A DNA stretch of 64,000 bases from JALYNX01 sp963724825 (GTDB lineage Bacteria > Actinomycetota > Acidimicrobiia > Spongiisociales > ZC4RG35), in contig CAVRWT010000021.1 in assembly GCA_963724825.1 (NCBI GenBank), forward strand, positions 124,001 through 188,000, read 5' to 3'. Of this stretch, positions 26,072 to 35,038 are shown in pieces (the first letter of the stretch is position 1; each line of letters opens with the position of its first letter). Position numbers and translations under genes: made by a program. The notes beneath the pieces are model-generated. The model was not told the DNA's origin, made no database searches, and was given only the letters and a program-made list of their open reading frames with translations.

Positions 26072-26877
26072 CGGAGATGGGCCGGCATGTGCTCGTCGAC
26101 GATCGCCCTCAGGTCTTCATGGATCTTGCCGTTGCTGACGACGAAGGCGGACGGCTCGAGGTCATTGACTCCGCCCTTGCTGTTGGTGGCGGTCCCACCG
26201 GCCTCCGTGACCAGAAGCATGGCCGCCGCCGCGTCCCAAGGCTTGACACCGTGTGGCCCGGCGTGCTCCCAATAGCCATCGAATCGACCGCAGGCCACCC
26301 AGGCCATGTCGAGGGCGGCGGCGCCCATCCGCCGCGAGTCTCGGGACCGGGTCATCACCTGTTCCATTGCGTCGAGATAGGCCCCGGCGTGCTGGTGGCG
26401 GTCATAGGGGAAACCTGTTGCCAGCAGTGAATCCTCTAGAGACGAGGTGTTGGACACGTGGATCGCCTGCCCGTTGCTGCGCGCCCCTTCACCAACCGCG
26501 GCGACGAACTCCTCCTGACGGCTGACATCGATGACCACCCCGACCAGGGGCTCGCCGTTGTCCCACAGCGCTACCGAGACTGCGACATGAGGGACCCGGT
26601 TCACGAAGTTCACCGTCCCATCGAGGGGATCGATGATCCAAACCCGGGGACCGCGCCAATCGGCGCTGCCACCGCCCTCCTCGGCGAGGATGGAGTCGTC
26701 GGGAAAATGGTCTGAGATCACCTCGGTGACCGCGGCTTCCGCCTCCCGGTCGATGTCGGTCACCGGGTCGACGACGCCCTTCATTTCGGTGTCGAATGGC
26801 TCCTCGAAGCCGCGCCGTATCACCTCGGCACCGGCGCGCGCCGCTCTGACCGCGACCCAGAGGTCACCTTCCCACAT
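26068..26877 (-). CDS. suhB: Inositol monophosphatase-family protein
   Basis: A Mg2+-dependent, Li+-sensitive type phosphatase: DPVTDIDREAEAAV, SILAEEGGG, the signature IIDPLDGTVNFVNRVPHVAVS with metal Asp residues, and MGAAALDMAWVACGRFDGYWE plus KPWDAAAAMLLVTEAGG. It may make free inositol for phosphatidylinositol-type lipids or act on another sugar phosphate. The frame opens at 26919, but ATG 26877 (MWEGDLWVAV) fits family length (269 aa). Its stop overlaps the start of the amidohydrolase. Confidence 0.88.
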   Translation of the reverse strand: MWEGDLWVAVRAARAGAEVIRRGFEEPFDTEMKGVVDPVTDIDREAEAAVTEVISDHFPDDSILAEEGGGSADWRGPRVWIIDPLDGTVNFVNRVPHVAVSVALWDNGEPLVGVVIDVSRQEEFVAAVGEGARSNGQAIHVSNTSSLEDSLLATGFPYDRHQHAGAYLDAMEQVMTRSRDSRRMGAAALDMAWVACGRFDGYWEHAGPHGVKPWDAAAAMLLVTEAGGTATNSKGGVNDLEPSAFVVSNGKIHEDLRAIVDEHMPAHLR

Positions 26878-26985
26878 GCCCGGCACTCTACGGAAGCGCT
26901 CACCGGAGCCCGCTTTCACAATGCAAGCAGCGCCAAATACGACGCCCTGTGCATTAGGAAAGGGGTAGTCCCTACCCTCTCGCCG

Positions 26986-28498
26986 GTGACTGGCCTGTTG
27001 CTGGTTGTGGGTGGGGCTGTTCTCTCCGCCCTCGCCTTTCCTCGAATCGGCCCCGGGTGGCTGATCCTGCCCGGCGTTGCCCTATTCCTGGCCGGGTTGC
27101 GCACCGCGACCAGTCGCAAGCAGGGCCTGTTGTTGGGCACGGCCTATGGCCTGGTGTTCAACGCCATCCTGCTCTGGTGGTTCGTCGAGCTGGGCCTGGT
27201 GGCGGTGATCCCTCTGGTGCGTCTACCAGGCCACGTTCTGGGCGGCCTACGGATGGTGGCTGTCGAAGTACAACGACCGGGGGTCCGGGACCTGGTTCCT
27301 GCTTGCGGTAGGGGGCTGGGCCGTGACCGAGTTGATCCGCTATCACATGCCGGTTCTCTCCTTCGAATGGGGGGCGGTGGGCTACGCGCTCTCCGACCAG
27401 GTCGTGGGCGCGGCTACCTGGCGCCGTGTAGTGGGACACCAGCGGCGTCACGGTCCTGGTGGCTGCGGTGTGCGCCCTCGTGGTGCCTCGAGGTGACGCG
27501 TCGCTCCTGGCGGGTCTGGTCCGGCGCCGGGCTCTGATCCTCGGTGCTTGTGGTGATCTAGTCGCCTATGCCCAACTCTTCAGCGGCGACGACTCGGCGG
27601 AGCATGACTCCCGGTGGCCATCGTCCAGGGCTCCACTCCCTGTCCCTTCGAGCATTGCCCGCCCGACGAGCGGCTCCGGCACCTTCCAGCAGCATCTGGA
27701 ATTGACCAAGACCATCGAGCCCGGGTCGGTGTCTCTGGTGGTCTGGGCCGAGGGCTCGACCGGCGGTTTCAACGCCGACCCGGTGCAGAATCCCGAGATC
27801 GGGGAGGCGATCGCCGCCGAAGCCAGACGCATCGGGGCCTGGTTCCTGGTGGGCTCGGACCGGCCGATCAGTGACACCCACTGGGAGAACGTGAACATCG
27901 TGTTCAACCCCGAGGGTGAGATCGTCGGCGAGTATCAGAAGCAGCACCCGGTCCCGTTCGGGGAGTACATCCCGATCCGTCCCCTGTTCGAGTGGATTCC
28001 GGCCCTCGATCAGGTGCCCCGGGACATGATCCCCGGTGACGGGCCCGGTGGTGTTCGACCTCGGCGACGGTCTGAAGATGGGCTCGGTGATCTCCTTCGA
28101 GGGCGGTTTCTCCCGGTATCCGAGACAACATGTCGAGGAGGGAGCGAACTTCATCGTGATCGCCACCAACGAGGCCTCCTACGGGACCACCCCCGGCTCC
28201 GATCAGTTCATCGGGATGACCCGGATGCGGGCCGCCGAATTGGGCCTGGATGTGGTCCACGCCGCGGTGACCGGGAAGTCGGCGTTCATCGATGCAGGCG
28301 GTGGCCTGTCGCCGACCACCGGGCTGGGCACCCAGGAGGTCCTCTACGGAGGCGTGGCTGCGCCGCACCCCCTCCATCTACGCCCGGACCGGTGACGTCC
28401 TGATGATCACCGCCGCCGTCATCGGCCTCATCACCTGGTGGCGGGCTCGCAAGCCTCTGGTAGCTTCCGCCGACCCCGAGGAGGATGAGAGCGCATGA
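26986..28498 (+). CDS. lnt: Apolipoprotein N-acyltransferase, seven frameshifts
   Basis: Lnt adds the third acyl chain to lipoproteins at the membrane. The N-terminal helices start TGLL at GTG 26986; one-base skips at about 27220, 27434, 27561, 27613, 27680, 28044 and 28357 join all pieces into about 501 residues. The nitrilase domain has Glu in LVVWAEGSTGG, Lys in EYQKQHPVPFGEYIP, and ISFEGGF where E. coli has a catalytic Cys, so the expected nucleophile is Ser here. The C-terminus has a last helix (LMITAAVIGLITWWRA). It overlaps acsA by four bases. Substrate supply is plausible: many lipoproteins lie in the window. Confidence 0.8.
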
Positions 28499-30448
28499 GC
28501 GAGGCCCTGGAGAACCTGCTTTCCGAAGACCGCAAGTTCCCCCCATCGCCCGAGTTCACCGCACGCGGCCAACGCCCAGCCGGGGATCCACGAGTCCGCC
28601 GCTGCCGACTATCTCGGCTTCTGGAAGGAGCAGGCCCTCTCCCGGATCACCTGGGCCACCGAGCCAACGGTGGTGCTCGACGACTCGAATCACCCCTTCT
28701 ACAAGTGGTTTTCCGACGGCGAGCTCAATCTCTCGGTCAATTGTCTCGATCGTCATCTCGATGAGCACGGCGATCAGGTGGCCTACAACTGGGTGGGCGA
28801 GCCCGGTGACACCCGGGTCCTCACCTATTCCGATCTTCACGCCGAGGTCTGCCGCTTCGCCAACGGTCTGTTGAGCCTGGGTTTGGAGACCGGCGACCGG
28901 GTCGCCATCTACATGGGGATGGTCCCCGAGCTTCCGATCGCGATGCTGGCCTGTGCCCGGCTCGGCCTGGTGCATTCGGTGGTGTTCGGCGGCTTCTCCG
29001 CCGAGGCTCTCTCCAGCCGGATCATCGACGCCGACGCCCGGCTGGTGATCACCCAGGACGGCGCCTGGCGTGCGGGCAACATCGTCCCGCTCAAGGTGAA
29101 CAGCGACCTTGCCGTCAGCCAGACCCCCGGCGTCGAGCACGTGGTGGTGGTGCAGCGGACCAATCAGGGTGTCGACATGACCGAGGGTCGTGACATCTGG
29201 TGGCACGAGCTGGTCGAAGGCCAGTCGGATCAATGCGATCCCGTGATCCTCAACGCCGAGCACCCGCTCTACATCCTCTACACCTCGGGCACCACCGGAA
29301 AGCCAAAGGGGATCGTCCACACCCAGGGCGGCTACCTGACCGGGATCGTCACCACCCATTCCTACGTGTTCGACCTCAAGCCCGACACCGACGTCTACTG
29401 GTGCGGGGCCGACATCGGGTGGGTGACCGGCCACAGCTACATCGTCTACGGCCCGCTGGCCAATCGGGCCACCTCGATGATGTACGAGGGGGCGCCGAAC
29501 TTCCCCGACTTCGACCGTTTGTGGCAGATCATCGAGGACTACAAGGTCACCATCTTCTACACCGCCCCAACTGCGATCCGCACCTTCATGAAGTGGGGCG
29601 ATCACCACGTCAGCAAGCACGATCTCTCATCGCTGCGACTGATCGGAACCGTCGGCGAGCCGATCAACCCCGAGGCCTGGATCTGGTATCAGGCCAACAT
29701 CGGGAGCGGCAAATGCCCGATCGTGGACACCTGGTGGCAGACCGAGACCGGGGCGATCATGATCACCCCGCTTCCCGGGGTGGTGGCGACCAAGCCCGGC
29801 TCGGCAACGCATCCCGTTCCCGGGGATCTTCGCCGATGTGGTCGACGACGAACGGTGCGTCGGTTCCGCTCGGTGGTGGGGGCTATCTCACCATCACCAA
29901 GCCGTGGCCGTCGATGGCCCGCACCATCTACGGCGACGACCAGCGTTTCGTCGACACCTACTGGTCACGGTTCCCTGGCCGCTACTTCCCCGGTGACGGG
30001 GCGAAGCGGGACGAGGAGGGCTATTTCTGGCTGCTGGGGCGGGTCGACGACATCATGCTGGTGTCCGGACACAACATCTCGACCACCGAGGTCGAGTCCG
30101 CCCTGGTCTCTCACCCCGCGGTGGCCGAGGCCGCGGTGGTTGGTCGCAAAGACGAGCTGACCGGTCAGGCGATCGCCGCCTTCGTCACCCTTCGGGGCAA
30201 TGTCGTCGGTGACGAGGCACTGATCACCGAGCTCCGGGACCACGTGGCCAGTGGTCCTGGGTGCGATCGCCAAGCCGAAGTCGATCGTGTTCACCGACGA
30301 CCTGCCCAAGACCCGTTCCGGGAAGATCATGCGCCGGCTGCTCCAGGACATCTCCGAGCACAGGCATTTGGGCGATGTCACCACTCTCGCCAACGAGGCG
30401 GTGGTCCAGGAGATCGCCGACAAGGCCGCGGTCTCAACCGAGGACTGA
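28495..30448 (+). CDS. acsA: Acetyl-CoA synthetase, four frameshifts
   Basis: Acs activates acetate to acetyl-CoA via acetyl-AMP. Skipping one base at 28564, 29825, 29850 and 30250 gives 649 residues, the normal family length, aligned throughout. Motifs: HPFYKWFSDGELNLSVNCLD, the AMP loop YTSGTTGKPKGIVHTQGGYL, DIGWVTGHSYIVYGPL, DTWWQTETGAIMITPLPG, YFPGDGAKRDEEGYFWLLGR and the C-terminal KTRSGKIMRRLL with the lysine usually regulated by acetylation. The start overlaps the lnt stop (ATGA). Confidence 0.93.
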
Positions 30449-30452
30449 GCTC

Positions 30453-30932
30453 TCAGTCGAAGATCACCGCCCCGAACCAGAGGGCGGCGATGACGAGGCC
30501 GGTCGCAAGTTCGATCCCGATCGAAGCCGCCACCGCACCCAACGACGTCTTCGTGGTTGGCCACGCCTCCTTGGCGCCGACCCGGATCCGCTCGGCGAGG
30601 TAGATGGTGGCCACGAATCCGATGGGGGCCCCGATCACCGGGATGACGAAGAGCCCGGCGATGGCAACGGCGATGGCGAGCACCAGGGTCGAGGTGGGGA
30701 GGCCGACCTCCTTGAGGCGGCGTCCCGGGACCAGGTACTTGAAAATAGTGCCCCCGACCCCGAGCACCAGTGCGGCCGCCGCCACCGCCCATCCGGTCGC
30801 CGTGCCCACTGCGAAGGCCCAGACGACGACTGCGCCGACGATCAGGATCAGCCCGGGCAGGAAGGGGAGGACGATCCCGAAGAGGCCGGCGAGAATCGCC
30901 AGCGCCACGACGAACTCTCCAAGCGGGCTCAT
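30453..30932 (-). CDS. DUF456 membrane protein
   Basis: A 159-residue protein of four to five hydrophobic helices with the DUF456 pattern: GIVLPFLPGLILIVGAVVVW, then GGTIFKYLVPGRRLKEVGLP and PVIGAPIGFVATIYLAERIR. The G-x-x-x-P-x-x-P-G helix hairpins repeat twice. Its function is unknown. It converges with acsA, four bases separating the stops. Confidence 0.8.
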   Translation of the reverse strand: MSPLGEFVVALAILAGLFGIVLPFLPGLILIVGAVVVWAFAVGTATGWAVAAAALVLGVGGTIFKYLVPGRRLKEVGLPTSTLVLAIAVAIAGLFVIPVIGAPIGFVATIYLAERIRVGAKEAWPTTKTSLGAVAASIGIELATGLVIAALWFGAVIFD

Positions 30933-30959
30933 GTCTGGATCGTAAGGAGTGCCCGGCGC

Positions 30960-31775
30960 TCAGCCGAGACTCGACGCCAGTTCGTTGACCCGCTCCGAGG
31001 CTCCGGTGAGAACCGGCTCGCCATGGCCGAAGAGGGCGGTTTCGTAGGTGAACCCGGCCAGCTTGGACACCGAGGCGTTGGCTGCCGTCATGTCCTCCGA
31101 GAATGACGGGTTGGGACCGATCACGCCTCCACTCACCCCGTTGAGGGCGTCACCGGTCACCAGGATCCCCGACACCTCGTCGAGCACAGAGATGTGACCG
31201 GCCGTGTGCCCCGGGGTCTTGATGATCTCCAAGCCAAAGACCTGCTCTCCGTCCCCAACCGCGGTCGGCGTCGCAAGGGTCTCCAGCTCAGGGATGTCTT
31301 CGGCGCCGGCGTAGACCTGTGCCGTCGGCGCCAGTGCCACCACGGCGGCCAGGCTTCCCTGGTGGTCGGGATGCTTGTGGGTGACGATCACGTGGCCGAC
31401 GGCGTCCCATCCCAAGCCAATTTCCCCGAGGGCGGCCTGGATCGCCTCCTCGCTCCCCGAGACCCCGGTGTCGACCACGGCGGCCTCCCCGGCGCGGAAG
31501 AGGATGTAGGCGTTGACGAACCCGAGATTGATCCTCCTGTAGGAGGAGCCGACGAGCACCGTGCTCGACGTCGCCACCGGCGGCGTCGATGTCGTGGGAC
31601 TGCTCGAGCCTTGGCTGGTGCTGCCCGATTGGCTGCCGTCGTCGGAGCAGGCTGCGATGCCGAGGACGACGATCGCCAGCCCAGCCTTGCCCATCTCGGC
31701 GATCGCCATGCGGCGGCTGAACAAGGGGCCCCGGTCATCGAGTCGCTCCCGGATAGCTCTTCCCGCGCCCAACAT
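30960..31775 (-). CDS. Secreted metallo-beta-lactamase-fold lipoprotein
   Basis: The N-terminus has twin arginines (LFSRRMAIAE), a hydrophobic stretch and a lipobox ending GIAAC, so a Tat-exported lipoprotein is likely. A Ser/Thr/Pro stalk of about 30 residues follows, then an MBL fold with THKHPDHQGS (HxHxDH-like, here HKHPDH), TPGHTAGHISVLD, LVTGDALNG and ALFGHGEPVLTG. These enzymes hydrolyse lactones, thioesters or other substrates; the target is unknown. ATG 31775 keeps the Tat motif; ATG 31802 and 31709 are alternatives. Confidence 0.75.
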   Translation of the reverse strand: MLGAGRAIRERLDDRGPLFSRRMAIAEMGKAGLAIVVLGIAACSDDGSQSGSTSQGSSSPTTSTPPVATSSTVLVGSSYRRINLGFVNAYILFRAGEAAVVDTGVSGSEEAIQAALGEIGLGWDAVGHVIVTHKHPDHQGSLAAVVALAPTAQVYAGAEDIPELETLATPTAVGDGEQVFGLEIIKTPGHTAGHISVLDEVSGILVTGDALNGVSGGVIGPNPSFSEDMTAANASVSKLAGFTYETALFGHGEPVLTGASERVNELASSLG

Positions 31776-31805
31776 ACCCCCAACCCCGAGGTGTAACTTC
31801 AAACC

Positions 31806-33161
31806 ATGGACACCAAGATCACCCTGCCGGAGTCAGAGCTGCCGACGCACTGGTACAACATCGTCCCCGATCTCCCGGTGCCGCCTCCACCCGTCCTCCA
31901 TCCGGGCACCCACGAGCCGGTGGGGCCTGACGACCTCGCACCTCTGTTCCCGATGGATCTGATCCTCCAGGAGGTGAGTCAGGACCGATTCATCGAGATT
32001 CCTGAGGAGGTGCGGGAGGTCTATCGGATGTGGCGCCCGACGCCGCTCTACCGCGCCAAGAACCTTGAGAAGTCGATCGGCGGCCCGGCCCGGATCTATT
32101 ACAAGTACGAAGGGGTGAGCCCTGCAGGATCTCACAAGCCCAACACGGCGGTCGCCCAGGCCTATTACAACGCCAAGGCCGGGGTCAAGAAGCTGTCCAC
32201 CGAGACCGGAGCCGGTCAATGGGGCTCGGCGCTCTCCTTTGCCTGCGCGCTGTTCGGCATCGAATTGGAGGTCTACATGGTCCGGGCCTCCTACGACCAG
32301 AAGCCCTATCGCCGGGCGATGATCGAAGCCTGGGGTGCGAGCGTCTTCCCGTCACCGTCGGACCGGACCGGGGCCGGGCGCGCCATCCTCGAGGCGGACC
32401 CCAGCTCGACAGGGAGCCTGGGCATCGCTATCTCCGAGGCGGTCGAGGTGGCTGCCACCCACGATGACACCAAGTACTCGTTGGGCTCGGTGCTCAACCA
32501 CGTGCTGATGCATCAGACCGTGATCGGCGAGGAGGCGTTGAAGCAGATGGCGCTGGTGAACGAGACTCCAGACGTCATCATCGGATGCGCTGGTGGCGGC
32601 TCCAACTTCTCAGGACTGACCTTCCCGTTCATCAGGGACAAACTGGCCGGGACCACCAACCCGACCGTGATCGCGGTCGAGCCGGCGGCGGCCCCGTCAC
32701 TGACCAGGGGCAGCTACCAGTTCGACTTTGGCGACGCGGTGGGGATGGCCCCCATCGTCAAGATGCACACCCTGGGCCACGACTTCGTGCCCGACCCGAT
32801 CCACGCCGGAGGGCTTCGCTATCACGGGATGGCGCCTCTGGTGTCGTTGCTCCACGATCAAGGGATCATCGAGGCCGAGTCGAAGCATCAGAGCGAGACC
32901 TTCACCGCCGCGGTCAAGTTCGCCCGCACCGAGGGCATCCTTCCCGCACCGGAGTCGAGCCATGCCATCGCCGAGGCGATCACGCAGGCCGAGCAGGCCA
33001 AGGAGGCCGGTGAGGAGAAAGTGATCCTGTTCAACCTCTCGGGGCATGGGCACTTCGACATGGGTGCCTACCAATCCCACTTCGATGGGTCGATGGAGGA
33101 TTACGAATACCCGGCGGAGCGGATCGCGGCCGCGATGGAGAAGGTCCCGGTCATCGCCTAA
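31806..33161 (+). CDS. TrpB2-type tryptophan synthase beta-like enzyme
   Basis: The 451-residue PLP enzyme shows EVYRMWRPTPLYRAKNLEKS, the PLP-lysine motif YKYEGVSPAGSHKPNTAVAQ, ETGAGQWGSALSFAC, the phosphate loop GCAGGGSNFSGL and FNLSGHGHFDMGAY. The N-terminal extension and wording are those of the TrpB2 group, which condenses indole and serine but often works without TrpA. No trpA or other trp gene is in the window. The start codon is close to the divergent MBL gene. Confidence 0.87.
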   Translation: MDTKITLPESELPTHWYNIVPDLPVPPPPVLHPGTHEPVGPDDLAPLFPMDLILQEVSQDRFIEIPEEVREVYRMWRPTPLYRAKNLEKSIGGPARIYYKYEGVSPAGSHKPNTAVAQAYYNAKAGVKKLSTETGAGQWGSALSFACALFGIELEVYMVRASYDQKPYRRAMIEAWGASVFPSPSDRTGAGRAILEADPSSTGSLGIAISEAVEVAATHDDTKYSLGSVLNHVLMHQTVIGEEALKQMALVNETPDVIIGCAGGGSNFSGLTFPFIRDKLAGTTNPTVIAVEPAAAPSLTRGSYQFDFGDAVGMAPIVKMHTLGHDFVPDPIHAGGLRYHGMAPLVSLLHDQGIIEAESKHQSETFTAAVKFARTEGILPAPESSHAIAEAITQAEQAKEAGEEKVILFNLSGHGHFDMGAYQSHFDGSMEDYEYPAERIAAAMEKVPVIA

Positions 33162-33165
33162 AGCT

Positions 33166-33221
33166 GTTGTCCCCCTGCGAAGCGGGGGGACCGCCCGACC
33201 TTCAGGTTGGGCGAGGGGGGC
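33166..33221. repeat. Palindromic dispersed repeat, copy B
   Basis: GTTGTCCCCCTGCGAAGCGG begins a CCCCC/GGGGG hairpin followed by ACCG, a second hairpin (CGCCC-GACC-TTCA-GGTT-GGGCG) and GAGGGGGGC. It matches copy A at 7913-7976 in its ends while the inner hairpin differs. It lies five bases after the TrpB2 stop, before a convergent gene. Confidence 0.6.
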
Positions 33222-33239
33222 AACCTCAGGCGGGCTTCC

Positions 33240-34061
33240 CTACAGCTCCGATTCGATATCGGGACAGCCTTCCTCGCCGGGCAGAAGCTGTCGCACGAGC
33301 AGGGTGTAAGGGTCGCCTTCCCCTGACGGTGGCGTCCACGTGGTGGCCTGGGTCGCATCGGTGAACAGATCGATGTTCTCTCCCGGGTACACGTTGCACT
33401 TCCAGTCGATTCCGGAGAACCCGCCCCACTCCTGGGGATCGTCGGGCAGCGGCCAGGGGCGAACGTCCTCGAAGCCGGGTTCGGGCTGGGCTGCGCTCAC
33501 GCCGGCCAGCACCTTGATCTCGTCGGCCACGTAGGGCTCGGTCGGGTTCGAAGACAACTCCAGCATCAAGGCGTCCAACTCGACCGCCGCCTGGGTGGCC
33601 GCATTGTTGGTGTCGGACTCGATGCCCAGGGCGTAGATCGAATACTTGTGCTCGCCCTCGTCGTCCCAATAGGTGATCACATAGGTGGGGGCATCGGCGA
33701 TGTGAGCCGCCTGAGAGTCGTCCCTCTCGTCCGTCATATCTGCGATACCCATTTCGTCGATGATGGCCATGATCCGATCGACATCGGCCTCACTCAGCTG
33801 GACCTGCTGGTAGGGAACCACCAAGGGCCCCGGGTATTGCATGGTGGTGACGCCGGGAATGATCAACCGGCCGTCACTCAAGAGCTCGTAGGAGGGACCT
33901 GACGCGAGGCTCCACTCGAGGGGGACGAATCCACCTTCGTACTGGATGCGGAGAACCGCGGTGGCCGGCTCGTCGGGCGGATCGAGTGTGGTGACTTCGG
34001 TTCCACAGGCGACAAGAGTCAGGGTGGCTGCGGCGAGCAGTCCGATGGTTTTCCTTCCCAT
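33240..34061 (-). CDS. Lipoprotein, unknown function
   Basis: From ATG 34061 the protein begins MGRKTIGLLAAATLTLVACG, a textbook lipoprotein signal with the lipid-anchored Cys at residue 19. The mature 250 residues contain LRIQYEGGFVPLEWSLASGP, LSEADVDRIMAIIDEMGIAD, TYVITYWDDEGEHKYSIYAL and a Cys pair near the C-terminus (WKCNVYPG, EGCPDIE). The pattern suggests a secreted binding or sensor domain of the kind seen in actinobacterial lipoproteins; I do not recognise a named family. Confidence 0.72.
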   Translation of the reverse strand: MGRKTIGLLAAATLTLVACGTEVTTLDPPDEPATAVLRIQYEGGFVPLEWSLASGPSYELLSDGRLIIPGVTTMQYPGPLVVPYQQVQLSEADVDRIMAIIDEMGIADMTDERDDSQAAHIADAPTYVITYWDDEGEHKYSIYALGIESDTNNAATQAAVELDALMLELSSNPTEPYVADEIKVLAGVSAAQPEPGFEDVRPWPLPDDPQEWGGFSGIDWKCNVYPGENIDLFTDATQATTWTPPSGEGDPYTLLVRQLLPGEEGCPDIESEL

Positions 34062-34111
34062 GGGTCTTAGATGTCCCGGACTCACTGCGCGGTTCCCGGT
34101 CGATTCGTTCG

Positions 34112-34978
34112 TCAGTGCCCCGTAGTCGAAAAGTGCTGATAGTCGGTGGGCGAATCCCAGTATCCGCCCCATTTCCATCCCCGGGCGGCGAAGGCATCGA
34201 CCACTGCATCACCGCCATGGATCATCCCGGGCGCGTCCTGACTCCGGTCGGCGTACACCTCACCTTCAGGCGGGAGCACCCTGGATCCGACGACGTACGG
34301 GTTGATCAACGGGTTGACGTCGATGGCTCTTCCATAGGAGTGCTCCGACCAGGAAGATCCGCCGGTCACCGGGCGGCAATTGAATGCGCTGGTGTTGTTG
34401 GCGGCCATGCTCCGGTCGTCATCGCCGCCGTAGACATCGACGGGTTCCATGCGCTCGATGGGGAAAGATGCATCGAACAGGTCGCGCATGATCTCCACGA
34501 CGTCTTCCGCCACTTCGGCGGCCACGATCAAACGCCCGGTATGAACCTCGCCGTCAAACCCCCAATGGGAGACTTCCACCGCCCGTAACCCTGACACCTC
34601 GAGCGGGCATCCCGGTCGCCAGGAGCCGCTGAGGTCGTCGGCGGTCACGGTTCTGATCGCCGACTGGAACGACCCGACCGGCGCCGCGGTCGTCATGGTT
34701 GCCTTCGACGATGTGGTGGTGCCGAGGGTCGAGCTTGTCATCAGCAGGGTCGTGGTGGACGGCACGGTTGGTCTGGTCGTGGGGATCGTCTCCGGGGAGG
34801 AGGAGGCAGTCGGTGCCAGGGTCGATCCCGCTGCGCTGATCGTCGTGGCATCGATCGCCTCGGGCACGGGCTCGCTGCCGATCGCCCAAAGCACCCCTGC
34901 CGTTGCCAGCAGGGCAATGACCGCCCCAAGTGCGATCACGATTCTGCGGTCCACCTGGCTGAGTGTCGCACGTGGCAC
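34112..34978 (-). CDS. M15-family peptidase (VanY/carboxypeptidase-like), secreted
   Basis: The 288-residue protein has one N-terminal membrane helix (IVIALGAVIALLATAGVLWA), a Thr/Ser/Pro stalk (about residues 45-100) and a C-terminal zinc peptidase domain: SSWSEHSYGRAIDVNPLINP supplies the His and Asp ligands and SPTDYQHFSTTGH the last His. Such enzymes trim D-Ala from peptidoglycan peptides or cleave cross-bridges outside the membrane. It is divergent from the sulfatase gene. Confidence 0.82.
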   Translation of the reverse strand: MPRATLSQVDRRIVIALGAVIALLATAGVLWAIGSEPVPEAIDATTISAAGSTLAPTASSSPETIPTTRPTVPSTTTLLMTSSTLGTTTSSKATMTTAAPVGSFQSAIRTVTADDLSGSWRPGCPLEVSGLRAVEVSHWGFDGEVHTGRLIVAAEVAEDVVEIMRDLFDASFPIERMEPVDVYGGDDDRSMAANNTSAFNCRPVTGGSSWSEHSYGRAIDVNPLINPYVVGSRVLPPEGEVYADRSQDAPGMIHGGDAVVDAFAARGWKWGGYWDSPTDYQHFSTTGH

Positions 34979-35038
34979 GTGTTCTCGACAGACGGCGACT
35001 TGTGTAGGTTCGGGTGGCTCACCCCAAACAGGAGTCAG

